Assembly: GCF_047308265.1 (NCBI RefSeq)
Contig: NZ_JBKQWY010000007.1
Coordinates: 1-64,000, forward strand
DNA length: 64,000 nt
Direction: 5' to 3'
Source: Maricaulis sp047308265
Lineage (GTDB): Bacteria > Pseudomonadota > Alphaproteobacteria > Caulobacterales > Maricaulaceae
Under the pieces are notes generated by a model. The model did no database searches. It was given only the letters and a program-made list of their open reading frames with translations, and had not been told where the DNA came from. Within the stretch, counting starts at the first letter, position 1; each line of letters opens with the position of its first letter. The translations under genes and the position numbers were made by a program. Of the stretch, positions 44,608-54,042 are shown piece after piece.

Positions 44608-45435
44608 ATGAACGCGGTCCGCATCGCTATCCTCGTCGCTGCCGGTGTGGCGGCCATTGTTGTCGCCTTCCTTGTGCGTCAGACCATGTCCAGCGAACCC
44701 GTTGTGGAAGCGGTTGTGGAAGAGCGCCCGGCGGTCCGGATCCTGGTGGCACGCAATGATCTTCCGATTGGCGAGCGGGTGAGCGCAGGTGATCTCTTCT
44801 GGCAAACCTGGCCGGATGAGGGTGTGAGCCCGGGCTATATCGTTGAAGGGCGCGGACAAGAATTATCCGATTATGTGGGCGCGGTGGTGCGCAATGAAAT
44901 CGGGCAGGGTGAGCCGATCACCGGTCGCCGCCTGGTTCAGCAAGGCGAGGCGGGTTTCATGTCCGCCGTTCTGTCGCCGGGCATGCGGGCCGTTGCCGTG
45001 CCGATCTCGGCGGAAACCGGCGCGGGTGGTTTTATCCTGCCGAATGACCGTGTGGATGTGATTGTCTCCTTCCAGGCCGAGGAAGAAACCGGCCGCTCCT
45101 CGCGCCGTTTCTTTTCCGCAGAAACCCTCGTTGAAAATGCCCGTGTCTTGGCGATCGACCAGAGCTTCCAGGGCGATGATGAAGATGAATCCGTCATTGG
45201 TGAGACGGCGACGCTCGAACTGACGCCTGACCAGGCCCGCGCTGTTTCTCTGGCCGTAGCGCGTGGCGAAGTGACCTTGATCCTGCGCTCCATGACTGAT
45301 GCCAGCGGCGGCCCGGTCCTCGTTCAAAATGATGATGCCGGTGCTTCCAGCAGTTTTGACAATAACCGTTCCAGCTCCGTGACCTTGATCCGCTATGGGC
45401 ATGCCCAGCAGGTCGCGATGAGCGGCGACAACTGA
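44608..45435 (+). CDS. cpaB: Flp pilus assembly protein CpaB/RcpC
   Basis: The 275-residue protein has an N-terminal membrane anchor (IAILVAAGVAAIVVAFLV), then an SAF domain (VRILVARNDLPIGERVSAGD) and an RcpC-type domain (GMRAVAVPISAETGAGGFIL, NDRVDVIVSF). It is thought to stabilise or gate the secretin. GAAGGGAT precedes the ATG. It begins the run cpaB-cpaC-cpaD-cpaE-cpaF-tadB-tadC. Confidence 0.94.
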   Translation: MNAVRIAILVAAGVAAIVVAFLVRQTMSSEPVVEAVVEERPAVRILVARNDLPIGERVSAGDLFWQTWPDEGVSPGYIVEGRGQELSDYVGAVVRNEIGQGEPITGRRLVQQGEAGFMSAVLSPGMRAVAVPISAETGAGGFILPNDRVDVIVSFQAEEETGRSSRRFFSAETLVENARVLAIDQSFQGDDEDESVIGETATLELTPDQARAVSLAVARGEVTLILRSMTDASGGPVLVQNDDAGASSSFDNNRSSSVTLIRYGHAQQVAMSGDN

Positions 45436-45446
45436 GGATACTGACC

Positions 45447-46907
45447 ATGATGCGTCCCTTCCTCTCCGCTCTGGCTTTGAGCCTCCTGGCGCCGATGGCG
45501 AGCCAGGCCCAGGTCAATGAGCGCGGCAATACAATGCAGGTCTATATCCGAGAGCCCGGCCAGGGTCCGGTGTCCGAAAGCCTGGCGCTGCCGCTCAGCA
45601 AGGCTGCCGTGGTCCACCTGCCGTCTGATGTCTCCGATGTTCTTGTGACCAATCCGGAGGTTGCGGATGCGGTGGTGCGCACGCCGCGGCGGACATATCT
45701 GATGGGTATGGGTGTCGGCCAGACAAATGCCTTCTTCTTCAATGCCGCCGGGGATCTGGTTCTGGATCTGGACATCCGGGTCGAGCGGGACCTGGCGCCC
45801 CTGCAGGACAGTCTTCAGCGCTTCCTGCCAGACAGCCGTGTGACAGCCGAAGCGATGAATGATCACATCGTCCTGTCGGGCAGTGTGCCGAACGCAGCCT
45901 CAGCGGATGCTGCCCTGCGGATTGCCCAGCGATGGGTGGAGGACCCGGAACACATTCTCTCCATGCTGGAGATCGAAGGTCGTGAACAGGTCATGCTGAA
46001 AGTCCGCATCGTGGAGATGGACCGGACGATCGTTCGCCAGCTGGGCGTCAACCTGGCCACAACCGGTACATCGGGTGAGTTTGACTTTGCCGTCGCGACC
46101 CAGAACGAGTTTTCCCTGGTGGGCCGTTTCCTCAATGGTGTCACAGCGGGCGTGGACTGGACCAATACGGGTGGCGGAGCCATTGATGGTGTTTCCGCCG
46201 CTGTCCAGGCCATGGAGCGTGTCGGCCTTGTGCGGACACTAGCCGAGCCCAATCTGACCGCAATCACCGGTGAGAGCGCCAACTTCCTGGCCGGTGGTGA
46301 ATTCCCGGTCCCGGTCGGTCGCGACCGTGAAGGCAATATCATCATCGAATTCAAACCGTTCGGTGTGGGCCTGGGCTTTACGCCGGTGGTCATGTCGGAA
46401 GGGCGGATCAGCCTGCGGATCTCCACGGAAGTCTCCGAGCTGTCCACCGAGGGCGCGCTGACCTTCTCCGAGAGTGTTGTGACCGATGATGACGGAAACA
46501 TTGTCGGCACAGTGGATGGTCTGACCATTCCGTCGCTTACGGTGAACCGTGCGGAGACCACTGTTGAACTACCTTCGGGCGGCAGTCTTGTCCTGGCGGG
46601 CCTCATCCAGGAGGAAACGCGGCAAAATCTGGATGGCATGCCCGGAGCCATGGATATTCCGGTGCTGGGCGCCCTGTTCCGCAGTCGCGACTATGAAAAC
46701 CAGGAAACAGAACTGGTGATCCTGGTTACGCCTTATCTGGTGGATCCCGCCAATCCCAACGCTTTGGAGACACCGGCGGACGGGTTCATGACGGCGTCCG
46801 AAGCCTCCAGCCTTCTGTTTGCCCGCCTGAACCGAGCCTATTCCGTACCGGGATCCGATACTGGAAACCGCGCCTGGAATGGCCCGATCGGCTTCCTGTT
46901 CGACTAG
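45447..46907 (+). CDS. cpaC: Tad pilus secretin CpaC/RcpA
   Basis: The 486-residue outer-membrane secretin has a signal peptide (LSLLAPMASQAQ), the N-terminal pilus-formation domain (HLPSDVSDVLVTNPEVADAV), a BON-like segment and the C-terminal secretin domain. The last holds VRTLAEPNLTAITGESANFL and GSLVLAGLIQEETRQNLDGM, then IPVLGALFRSRDYENQETEL. It forms the channel for the Flp pilus. Two adjacent ATG codons (45447, 45450) are possible starts. Confidence 0.96.
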   Translation: MMRPFLSALALSLLAPMASQAQVNERGNTMQVYIREPGQGPVSESLALPLSKAAVVHLPSDVSDVLVTNPEVADAVVRTPRRTYLMGMGVGQTNAFFFNAAGDLVLDLDIRVERDLAPLQDSLQRFLPDSRVTAEAMNDHIVLSGSVPNAASADAALRIAQRWVEDPEHILSMLEIEGREQVMLKVRIVEMDRTIVRQLGVNLATTGTSGEFDFAVATQNEFSLVGRFLNGVTAGVDWTNTGGGAIDGVSAAVQAMERVGLVRTLAEPNLTAITGESANFLAGGEFPVPVGRDREGNIIIEFKPFGVGLGFTPVVMSEGRISLRISTEVSELSTEGALTFSESVVTDDDGNIVGTVDGLTIPSLTVNRAETTVELPSGGSLVLAGLIQEETRQNLDGMPGAMDIPVLGALFRSRDYENQETELVILVTPYLVDPANPNALETPADGFMTASEASSLLFARLNRAYSVPGSDTGNRAWNGPIGFLFD

Positions 46908-46918
46908 GAGTGATGACG

Positions 46919-47599
46919 ATGACACTGACCTCGACCCGTCTCATCCTTGCCGGTCTCACGGCGTCCCTTAGCTTGCTGAGCGCGTGCGCGATCCCGGCGG
47001 ATACCTCCATTTCAAGCCTGCCGCGGGCCACGGCGGAAGCCGAGACCATGCGTTTCGATATGCCTGTCAATCCGGCAGACAACGGGCTGACCTGGGCGCA
47101 GATCGACGCGATTTCTGTGCTGGCCGACGAATACAAGGCGCGCGGCCATGGACCGCTGGTGATTTCCTATCCTCAGGGCGGGAGCAATGAGCAGGCCGCC
47201 ATGCAGGCGATCGCCCTGGCCCGAACTCAGTTCTACGACGCCGGTATCGACTGGCGGCAGATTACGGGCGGGGCCTATGACGCCCGGGGCCTAGGGCATG
47301 CACCGGTGATTTTCAGCTTCACGCGGTATCGGGCCGTCGGACCCGATTGCGAGCCAGGCTGGGATAATCTGGCCACTGAATTCGACAATGTCCGTCACCG
47401 CCGCTTCGGCTGTGCAATGGCGGCCAATCTGGCGGCGATGATCGCCGATCCGCATGATCTTATTGCTCCGCGTGGTCAGGAACCGAGCGATAGCGGACGG
47501 CGTCAGACCGTCATCGACCGGTATCGGGCCGGTCAAAACACCGCCACCGAGCGCGGCGACAGCGAAAGCGGTCTCGCCTCGCAGGTGAACAGCAATTAG
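46919..47599 (+). CDS. cpaD: Tad pilus lipoprotein CpaD
   Basis: CpaD is an outer-membrane lipoprotein that helps place the secretin. The 226 residues begin with a lipoprotein signal with lipobox LSAC. The CpaD family core follows (PVNPADNGLTWAQIDAISVL, GPLVISYPQGG) with the late motif FGCAMAANLAAMIADPHDLI. AGGAG lies 8 bases before the ATG at 46919, which is why I prefer it over the GTG at 46910 and the ATG at 46913. Confidence 0.93.
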   Translation: MTLTSTRLILAGLTASLSLLSACAIPADTSISSLPRATAEAETMRFDMPVNPADNGLTWAQIDAISVLADEYKARGHGPLVISYPQGGSNEQAAMQAIALARTQFYDAGIDWRQITGGAYDARGLGHAPVIFSFTRYRAVGPDCEPGWDNLATEFDNVRHRRFGCAMAANLAAMIADPHDLIAPRGQEPSDSGRRQTVIDRYRAGQNTATERGDSESGLASQVNSN

Positions 47600-47618
47600 A
47601 GGGGGAGGAGGACGTCAC

Positions 47619-49109
47619 ATGGGTAAGGCACAACACGCCATGAACGCAGATCCCCTGCTCGATGGACAGGATCCGTTCCTGGCCGCGGACGAAGTTGAAG
47701 CGCTGCTGCTGGGTGAGGGCCCGGTCGCGGAGGACAATACGGCTTTTGGCGCCGGGACGGATCAAATCGATCCTTTTGTGGCTGACGCCCAATCGGTTGC
47801 AGACGCGCCCGCGGAGGTCAATCCGGCCTTTGAGGAATTGCGCGACGAGATCGCTGCAGCGGGTCTGACCATGCCGGCCGGCGAGGCTCTGTATGGGGAA
47901 ATCGACAGCGAGATCCCGGACCAGCCCGTACCGCGTATTTCGATTGCGGCATTCTGCGAACGTCCGGAAACCGGGGCTCTGATCCACAATGCTGCGGATG
48001 ATCGTCGCCTGGCCAAGGCGCATGTCACCGTCGAACTTGGTGGACTGCCGGTCGCCATTGAGCGCTTTCACGACGAGAGCACGCCCAATCTGTTGATCGT
48101 GGAAAGCGGTATGAGAGGCAGGGGCCTGTTCGACCAGCTCGAACAACTCGCCAGCGTGTGTGACCCCGACACCAAGGTGGTCATCATTGGCGCCGCCAAT
48201 GACATCACGCTCTATCGTGAGCTGATCAAGCGCGGGGTCAGCGAATATCTGGTGCCGCCCATGTCACCGCTGCACCTGATCCGCACCATCTCCGAGCTGT
48301 TTCTGGATCCCGAAGCACCGTTTGCGGGCAAGACCATTTCCTTCATTGGCGCAAAGGGCGGTGTGGGTTCCTCCACGATTGCCCATAACGCAGCCTGGTG
48401 CCTGACTGAAGGCATTCATGCTGACGCCGTTCTGATGGACATGGATCTCTCGTTCGGAACCGCCGGGCTGGACTTCAATCAGGACCCCGCCCAGACGCTG
48501 GGTGATGCCCTGTCGGAACCGGAGCGGTTGGACGAGGCCCTGCTTGATCGTCTTCTGGTGCGTTGTACCGATCGTCTCAGCCTGTTCTCAGCGCCTGCCA
48601 CCCTGGACAAGGACTGGGAGTTTGCGCCGGACGCCTATGACAGCGTGCTGGAACTCGTGCGACGTCAGGCGCCCTATGTCATTCTGGATTTGCCGCATCT
48701 GTGGCTTCCCTGGGTGCGCCAGACGGTGATCGGGTCTGATGAGGTGGTGATCACGGCCACTCCGGATCTGGCATCGCTGCGTAATGCCAAGAATCTGATC
48801 GATCTCGTGCATTCGGCCCGTCCCAATGACGAACCACCGCGCGTGATCATCAATATGGCAGGCACTCCCAAACGTCCTGAAATTCCGGTCAAGGACTTCG
48901 CGGATGCTCTGGGCACAGCCCCCGTTCTGGTTTTGCCGTTTGAGCCGCAGTTATTCGGTAAGGCTGCCAATAATGGTCAGATGATTTCGGAACTGGATGG
49001 TCGCTCCCGGGCTGCGGAAGGCTTTTCCCATCTCGCGGGTGTGCTTACAGGTCGGGCTCCGGCGGCCATGCCACAAAAATCCTTCCTGGCGAAACTGTTC
49101 GGAGGCTAG
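47619..49109 (+). CDS. cpaE: Tad pilus localisation ATPase-like protein CpaE/TadZ
   Basis: The 496-residue protein has an acidic N-terminus, a receiver-like domain (about 150-230) and a ParA/MinD-like domain. Its P-loop reads GAKGGVGSSTIAHN: the deviant-Walker Lys is kept but the central P-loop Lys is replaced by Ser, as often in TadZ. CpaE places the pilus machine at the pole in Caulobacter. AGGAGG precedes the ATG. It ends six bases before cpaF. Confidence 0.94.
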   Translation: MGKAQHAMNADPLLDGQDPFLAADEVEALLLGEGPVAEDNTAFGAGTDQIDPFVADAQSVADAPAEVNPAFEELRDEIAAAGLTMPAGEALYGEIDSEIPDQPVPRISIAAFCERPETGALIHNAADDRRLAKAHVTVELGGLPVAIERFHDESTPNLLIVESGMRGRGLFDQLEQLASVCDPDTKVVIIGAANDITLYRELIKRGVSEYLVPPMSPLHLIRTISELFLDPEAPFAGKTISFIGAKGGVGSSTIAHNAAWCLTEGIHADAVLMDMDLSFGTAGLDFNQDPAQTLGDALSEPERLDEALLDRLLVRCTDRLSLFSAPATLDKDWEFAPDAYDSVLELVRRQAPYVILDLPHLWLPWVRQTVIGSDEVVITATPDLASLRNAKNLIDLVHSARPNDEPPRVIINMAGTPKRPEIPVKDFADALGTAPVLVLPFEPQLFGKAANNGQMISELDGRSRAAEGFSHLAGVLTGRAPAAMPQKSFLAKLFGG

Positions 49110-49115
49110 GTCTAG

Positions 49116-50570
49116 ATGTTCGGCAAACGCGCGGGGGGTGTCACGCCCCGAGTAGCACCCACACCGGCCGAGGCACCTGCTCCGGCCGCTACGGAGGCGC
49201 GTCCGGCGAGCGTAAAGGCCAATCCGAAACCGGCCGCCAAGCCGATGCCAAAACCGGCGCCCAGGCCCAAGCCCGTCGCCGCGGAAAGCGAACGGTCCGA
49301 AGAATACTACGCGATCAAGACGACCATTTTTAATGCTCTGATCGATACCATCGATCTGGGTCAATTGGCGCGACTGGACCAGGAAACGGCGGCGGAGGAA
49401 ATCCGCGACATCGTGACCGAGATTATCTCGATCAAGAATGTCGCGATGTCGATCGCCGAACAGGAGCAATTGCTCCAGGATATCTGTAATGATGTCCTGG
49501 GTTACGGCCCGCTGGAACCCTTGCTGGCCCGCGATGATATTGCCGATGTGATGGTCAATGGCGCCGATGCGGTCTTCATCGAGGTCGACGGCAAGGTCGA
49601 GAAGACCAATATCCGCTTCCGCGACAATGGTCAGCTGATGAATATCTGTCAGCGGATCGTGAGCCAGGTCGGGCGTCGGGTGGATGAAAGCTCGCCGATC
49701 TGTGACGCGCGTCTTGCCGATGGCTCACGGGTGAACGTCATCGCGCCGCCTTTGGCGCTGGACGGGCCGACGCTCACCATCCGGAAATTCAAGAAAGACA
49801 AGTTGACCATGGAAAACCTGGTCAACTTCAACTCCATCACGCCTGAAGGCGCACGCGTTCTGGGCGTGATTGGCGCCTGCCGCTGTAACGTTCTGATTTC
49901 AGGCGGTACCGGTTCGGGCAAGACCACCCTGCTGAACTGTATGACCGGCTTCATCGAGCATGATGAGCGCGTGATCACCTGCGAAGACGCCGCCGAACTT
50001 CAGCTGCAGCAGCCGCATGTGGTGCGACTGGAAACTCGTCCTCCCAATCTGGAAGGCCAGGGTCAGGTCACCATGCGCGATCTGGTGAAGAACTGTCTGC
50101 GGATGCGCCCCGAACGGATCATCGTGGGTGAGGTCCGGGGGCCTGAGGCCTTCGACCTGTTGCAGGCCATGAACACCGGTCACGACGGCTCAATGGGAAC
50201 ACTGCACGCCAACTCACCGCGTGAAGCCATGTCGCGGGTCGAATCTATGATCACCATGGGCGGCTATTCACTGCCGGCAAAGACGATCCGCGAAATGATT
50301 GTCGGATCGATCGATGTCATCATCCAGGCAGCCCGCCTTCGCGACGGTTCGCGGAAAATCACGCACATCACGGAAGTGGTGGGCATGGAAGGCGATGTGA
50401 TTGTCACCCAGGATCTGTTTGTCCACGAAATCCAGGGCGAGGACGAGAATGGCAAGATCAAGGGACGTCACGTGTCCACTGGCATTGCCCGTCCCAAATT
50501 CTGGGAGCGGGCGCGGTATTTCGGTCTGGAGCGTGAACTGGCCCAGGCTCTCGACGCGTCGGAGGCCTGA
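49116..50570 (+). CDS. cpaF: Tad pilus motor ATPase CpaF/TadA
   Basis: The 484-residue ATPase drives Flp pilus extension and retraction. A Pro/Ala/Lys-rich N-terminal tail (residues about 8-55) precedes the core: GYGPLEPLLARDDIADVMVN, the P-loop SGGTGSGKTTLLN, RLETRPPNLEGQGQVTMRDL, LRMRPERIIVGEVRGPEAFD and NTGHDGSMGTLHAN. It is of normal length and sits between cpaE and tadB. Confidence 0.97.
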   Translation: MFGKRAGGVTPRVAPTPAEAPAPAATEARPASVKANPKPAAKPMPKPAPRPKPVAAESERSEEYYAIKTTIFNALIDTIDLGQLARLDQETAAEEIRDIVTEIISIKNVAMSIAEQEQLLQDICNDVLGYGPLEPLLARDDIADVMVNGADAVFIEVDGKVEKTNIRFRDNGQLMNICQRIVSQVGRRVDESSPICDARLADGSRVNVIAPPLALDGPTLTIRKFKKDKLTMENLVNFNSITPEGARVLGVIGACRCNVLISGGTGSGKTTLLNCMTGFIEHDERVITCEDAAELQLQQPHVVRLETRPPNLEGQGQVTMRDLVKNCLRMRPERIIVGEVRGPEAFDLLQAMNTGHDGSMGTLHANSPREAMSRVESMITMGGYSLPAKTIREMIVGSIDVIIQAARLRDGSRKITHITEVVGMEGDVIVTQDLFVHEIQGEDENGKIKGRHVSTGIARPKFWERARYFGLERELAQALDASEA

Positions 50571-50573
50571 TCC

Positions 50574-51563
50574 ATGTCGGACATGACATTTATCCTGGTC
50601 GCAGCGCTGGCCTTTTTTGCGATTGGCGGCGTGGGTTGGGTGTTTGCGGGATCTGCCGGTGATGGCAAGGCGCGCAAGCGTGTCGGCCAGATCTCGGGTG
50701 GGCAATTACAGCGTGGCAAGCGCCACTCGTCTGCGCTGGACCAGGCGGCCCAGAAACGGCGTCAGATCCAGGAAAGCCTCAAGGATATGGAACAGCGTCA
50801 GCGGGATGCCCGTAAAAAGACGCTGACCCTGCGCGCTCGCATCCAGCAGGCCGGTTTGACGCTCGAGCCGACGACGTTCTGGATCTATTCCGGGGTTGCC
50901 GCCGTGCTAGCGGCGGTTGTGATGTTTTTCACGGGCCAGAACCTGATCCTGACATTCGGCTCGGTGATCATTGCCGGCCTTGGACTGCCGCGTTGGTGGC
51001 TGGGTTTTCTGCGCGGGCGTCGGCAGAAGAAATTCACCCAGGAATTTGCCAACTCACTCGATGTGATCGTCCGCGGCGTGAAATCCGGCCTGCCGCTCAA
51101 TGAGTGTCTGAAGATAATCTCGACGGAATCGCCCGAACCCCTGAAATCGGAATTCCAGATCCTGGTCGAGGGGATTGCAGTGGGTGTTTCGCTGGAAGAT
51201 GGCCTCAACCGCATGTGTGAGCGCATGCCCCTGCCAGAACTCTACTTCTTCACCACCGTCCTGGTGATCCAGCAAAAGACCGGGGGTAATCTGGCTGAAG
51301 CCCTGGGCAATCTCTCGACGGTGCTGCGCTCTCGCAAGATGATGCGCGAAAAAATCGGCGCTCTGTCATCGGAGGCCAAGTCCTCTGCGATGATTATCGG
51401 CTCCCTGCCGCCGGGTGTTCTGGGTATCGTCTACGCCACAACCCCGTCTTATATGAGCACCTTGTTCACGCATCCGACCGGTCAGCTGATGCTGCTGGGT
51501 GGGGCCACATGGATGGCGATCGGCATTTTTGTGATGCGCGGCATGATCAATTTCAAGATTTGA
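50574..51563 (+). CDS. tadB: Tad pilus platform protein TadB
   Basis: The 329-residue inner-membrane protein has N-terminal membrane segments, a T2SSF domain (FANSLDVIVRGVKSGLPLNE, SVLEDGLNRMCERMPLPELY type region) and C-terminal membrane segments. It forms the pilus platform with TadC. It starts three bases after cpaF ends. Confidence 0.95.
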   Translation: MSDMTFILVAALAFFAIGGVGWVFAGSAGDGKARKRVGQISGGQLQRGKRHSSALDQAAQKRRQIQESLKDMEQRQRDARKKTLTLRARIQQAGLTLEPTTFWIYSGVAAVLAAVVMFFTGQNLILTFGSVIIAGLGLPRWWLGFLRGRRQKKFTQEFANSLDVIVRGVKSGLPLNECLKIISTESPEPLKSEFQILVEGIAVGVSLEDGLNRMCERMPLPELYFFTTVLVIQQKTGGNLAEALGNLSTVLRSRKMMREKIGALSSEAKSSAMIIGSLPPGVLGIVYATTPSYMSTLFTHPTGQLMLLGGATWMAIGIFVMRGMINFKI

Positions 51564-51566
51564 TCC

Positions 51567-52559
51567 ATGTTCGATTTTCAAGACATACGCGATTTTCTGA
51601 TCGACCCGACCAATTTGCTGACGTTGGTCGCCGGAGCTCTGGTCTTCGCGACAGTTCTCACAGTAGCGGCGCCCGCCCTGTCCGGTGACAAGACAGACAA
51701 GCGTATCAAGGCCGTGCAGAACCGTCGTGAGGAGTTGAGACGCAAAAGCCGTGAGAGCATTGACGCTGCGCATCGTGAGCGCAATAGCGGTTCGATCCGC
51801 GGCGATGAAGCCAAGGGCATGATGCGCCAGGTCGTAGACGCCCTCAATCTTCAGAAAGCTTTTGAGGACCCCGCCCTCAAGATCAAGCTGGAACAGGCGG
51901 GGCTTCGCGGAAACAGACCCGTGGTGGCGTTTTACTTTTTCCGCCTGGCCTCGCCGATCCTTCTTCTGATTGGGGCGCTGTTCTACCTGTTCATGGTCAA
52001 TGATTTCGGCTTGCCGAGCATTACCCGTTACTGTTTCGCCTTCGGGTTCGGCTTGCTCGGCTATTATGCACCCAACCTCTACCTGTCCAACACGGCCGCG
52101 AAACGCCAGCAATCCATCATGTCAGCCTTCCCTGATGCGTTGGACCTGCTCCTGATCTGTGTCGAATCAGGCATGTCCGTCGAGGCGGCCTTCCAGAAGG
52201 TTTCGACCGAAGTTGGCACACAATCGCTTGAATTGGCCGAAGAACTTTCCTTGACCACCGCCGAGCTCTCTTATCTCCAGGAACGGCGTCAGGCCTATGA
52301 AAACTTGGCGCGGCGTACCAATCACCCCGGCGTGAAGGCCGTGTGCACATCCCTCATCCAGGCCGAGCGCTATGGTACGCCGCTGGGGCAGGCATTGCGG
52401 GTGATGGCCAAGGAGAACAGGGATATGCGCATGGCGGCTGCCGAGAAAAAGGCGGCATCGCTCCCGGCAAAGCTGACCGTGCCCATGATCGTGTTCTTTC
52501 TGCCCGTGCTGTTTGTGGTCATCCTCGGACCGGCTATTATTCGCATCAATAGTATGTGA
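51567..52559 (+). CDS. tadC: Tad pilus platform protein TadC
   Basis: The 330-residue partner of TadB. It has membrane segments near residues 15-35 and 110-165 and a T2SSF domain (FPDALDLLLICVESGMSVEA, YENLARRTNHPGVKAVCTSL). The end (VPMIVFFLPVLFVVILGPAI) is a final membrane helix. It begins three bases after tadB. Confidence 0.95.
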   Translation: MFDFQDIRDFLIDPTNLLTLVAGALVFATVLTVAAPALSGDKTDKRIKAVQNRREELRRKSRESIDAAHRERNSGSIRGDEAKGMMRQVVDALNLQKAFEDPALKIKLEQAGLRGNRPVVAFYFFRLASPILLLIGALFYLFMVNDFGLPSITRYCFAFGFGLLGYYAPNLYLSNTAAKRQQSIMSAFPDALDLLLICVESGMSVEAAFQKVSTEVGTQSLELAEELSLTTAELSYLQERRQAYENLARRTNHPGVKAVCTSLIQAERYGTPLGQALRVMAKENRDMRMAAAEKKAASLPAKLTVPMIVFFLPVLFVVILGPAIIRINSM

Positions 52560-52621
52560 CGGATCGGTTCTGGCGCGCTAATTGAATAGCGTAGACCATG
52601 TTGCACAGGTGGACACAGCCC

Positions 52622-53119
52622 ATGTTTTCGGGGCGACAATCAGCAGAAAAACGGCGCGCAAACATTGAAAGCGCGCGCGAGGCCGCGACTTCGGCGCTTC
52701 GGCTTATTGTCAAGGATGATCTGAAATCCGCCCGCAAGGCCCTGTCCACGGCGCCCAAAACCCACTTCGCCGATGTCGGCTGGATGGTGGAGATGGCCAG
52801 CGCCGTGATCGATCTGAAAACGGGGCGTCAGAAGCATGCCCTCAACAAGCTGATCGATATCTGCGCCCGCCTCGATGAGACCTCGCTGTCGCGTGATGAC
52901 AAGAGTTATCTGCGGCTTTATGCGCTCTACCGGACGGCGGAAGCATCCAAGTCCGGCAAGGCTCCGCTGGAGTTACGTGCCTTGGTGGAGGATTTCCGGT
53001 TTGACCACACGCTGGTCAGCCCGACCGTGCGCCGGGATTTTCCGCTCAAGAAAGTGGAGGAAAACGAGACGGCACCCCCGCCGCCACCTCCGCCGCTTAA
53101 ATCACAAATGGATTTTTAG
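52622..53119 (+). CDS. Hypothetical protein at the end of the cpa operon, helical with a polyproline tail
   Basis: The 165-residue protein is soluble and mostly helical (KSARKALSTAPKTHFADVGW, ALNKLIDICARLDE), with no signal peptide or membrane segment. It ends in a Glu-rich stretch and seven consecutive Pro (about residues 151-158) before LKSQMDF. The helical part may be a short TPR-like repeat. AGGTGG lies 9 bases before the ATG at 52622; an ATG at 52598 is less likely. Its place after tadC suggests a cytoplasmic Tad helper, but I recognise no family. Confidence 0.65.
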   Translation: MFSGRQSAEKRRANIESAREAATSALRLIVKDDLKSARKALSTAPKTHFADVGWMVEMASAVIDLKTGRQKHALNKLIDICARLDETSLSRDDKSYLRLYALYRTAEASKSGKAPLELRALVEDFRFDHTLVSPTVRRDFPLKKVEENETAPPPPPPPLKSQMDF

Positions 53120-53120
53120 A

Positions 53121-53930
53121 TTAGCGACTACCGGTCGCCGCAGTGCGCAAGGCATCATACCGGCGTGTGGTCGTCAGCATGGAACGGATATACGCCATGT
53201 TGGCGTCGACCATGTCCGGGCTGGTATCCACACTCGCCATGTCTTCCGCTTCCTGAAACCGCCCCTGCAGGGCCAGGACGAGGGCCAGGTTCTGACGGAT
53301 GGTGGCATCGGCACCCGGGCGGATCATCGCCTCACGCAGCAGGCGTTCCGCTGTTGCTGGATCGCCGGACATGGCGTGAGACAAGGCAAGGTTCGACAGG
53401 ATTGACGCCTCTGCAGGTTCCAAGTCCAGGGCCCGCTGGAAGTGCTGACGGGCCTGATCGGGATCGCCAGCCTGGTCATAGGCGACACCCAAAGCATTGA
53501 GAACGCGCCAGTCATCTGATCGCTGCGTCAGTGCCCGGTTGAGCGGCTCAAGGGCCGCGGCCCCTCGGCCGGACGAGGCCAGGGCTGTCCCATAAGCAAG
53601 CAAGAGATCATGATTGTCCGGATAGAGGGCTAGGGTCTGACGTCCGATCTCGGCGGCGCGTACCGGATTACCCAGCTTGCGCAGAACGATGGACAATTCC
53701 GTAGCGGCTTCAAGATCAGATGGATTGAGATCATGCGCTTCCGCCCAGAACGCGGCTTGCGTCAACAGATCCTGGCTGCGAATGGCCTGGCGTTCGTCGA
53801 AACTGGCAGGAATGATGTTTGTGCTTTCCAGGTCAGCGGCCAGCGCATCTTCCGCTGCGGTGCGGTCCGTGGTGGCACAGGCCCCCAGAGCAAGAAGAAG
53901 ACAGGGAAAGACAAGGCTGACACGGCGCAT
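53121..53930 (-). CDS. tadD: Tad pilus TPR lipoprotein TadD
   Basis: The 269-residue lipoprotein has lipobox LGAC (Cys18) and several TPR units from about residue 60 (ATELSIVLRKLGNPVRAAEI, ALGVAYDQAGDPDQARQHFQ, RALDLEPAEASILSNLALSH). TadD is thought to help secretin assembly as an outer-membrane lipoprotein. It converges on the unknown gene one base away and closes the Tad locus. Confidence 0.9.
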   Translation of the reverse strand: MRRVSLVFPCLLLALGACATTDRTAAEDALAADLESTNIIPASFDERQAIRSQDLLTQAAFWAEAHDLNPSDLEAATELSIVLRKLGNPVRAAEIGRQTLALYPDNHDLLLAYGTALASSGRGAAALEPLNRALTQRSDDWRVLNALGVAYDQAGDPDQARQHFQRALDLEPAEASILSNLALSHAMSGDPATAERLLREAMIRPGADATIRQNLALVLALQGRFQEAEDMASVDTSPDMVDANMAYIRSMLTTTRRYDALRTAATGSR

Positions 53931-54042
53931 GGCGGGTTCCTGACTGTGAGTTACCCTTGAAACTGCGCCATGGAGTTCAAGAATGGGTTAACACTGCGTT
54001 TCTAAACCGCGCTCCAGGCCCTTGACCCAGGTGATATCCAAG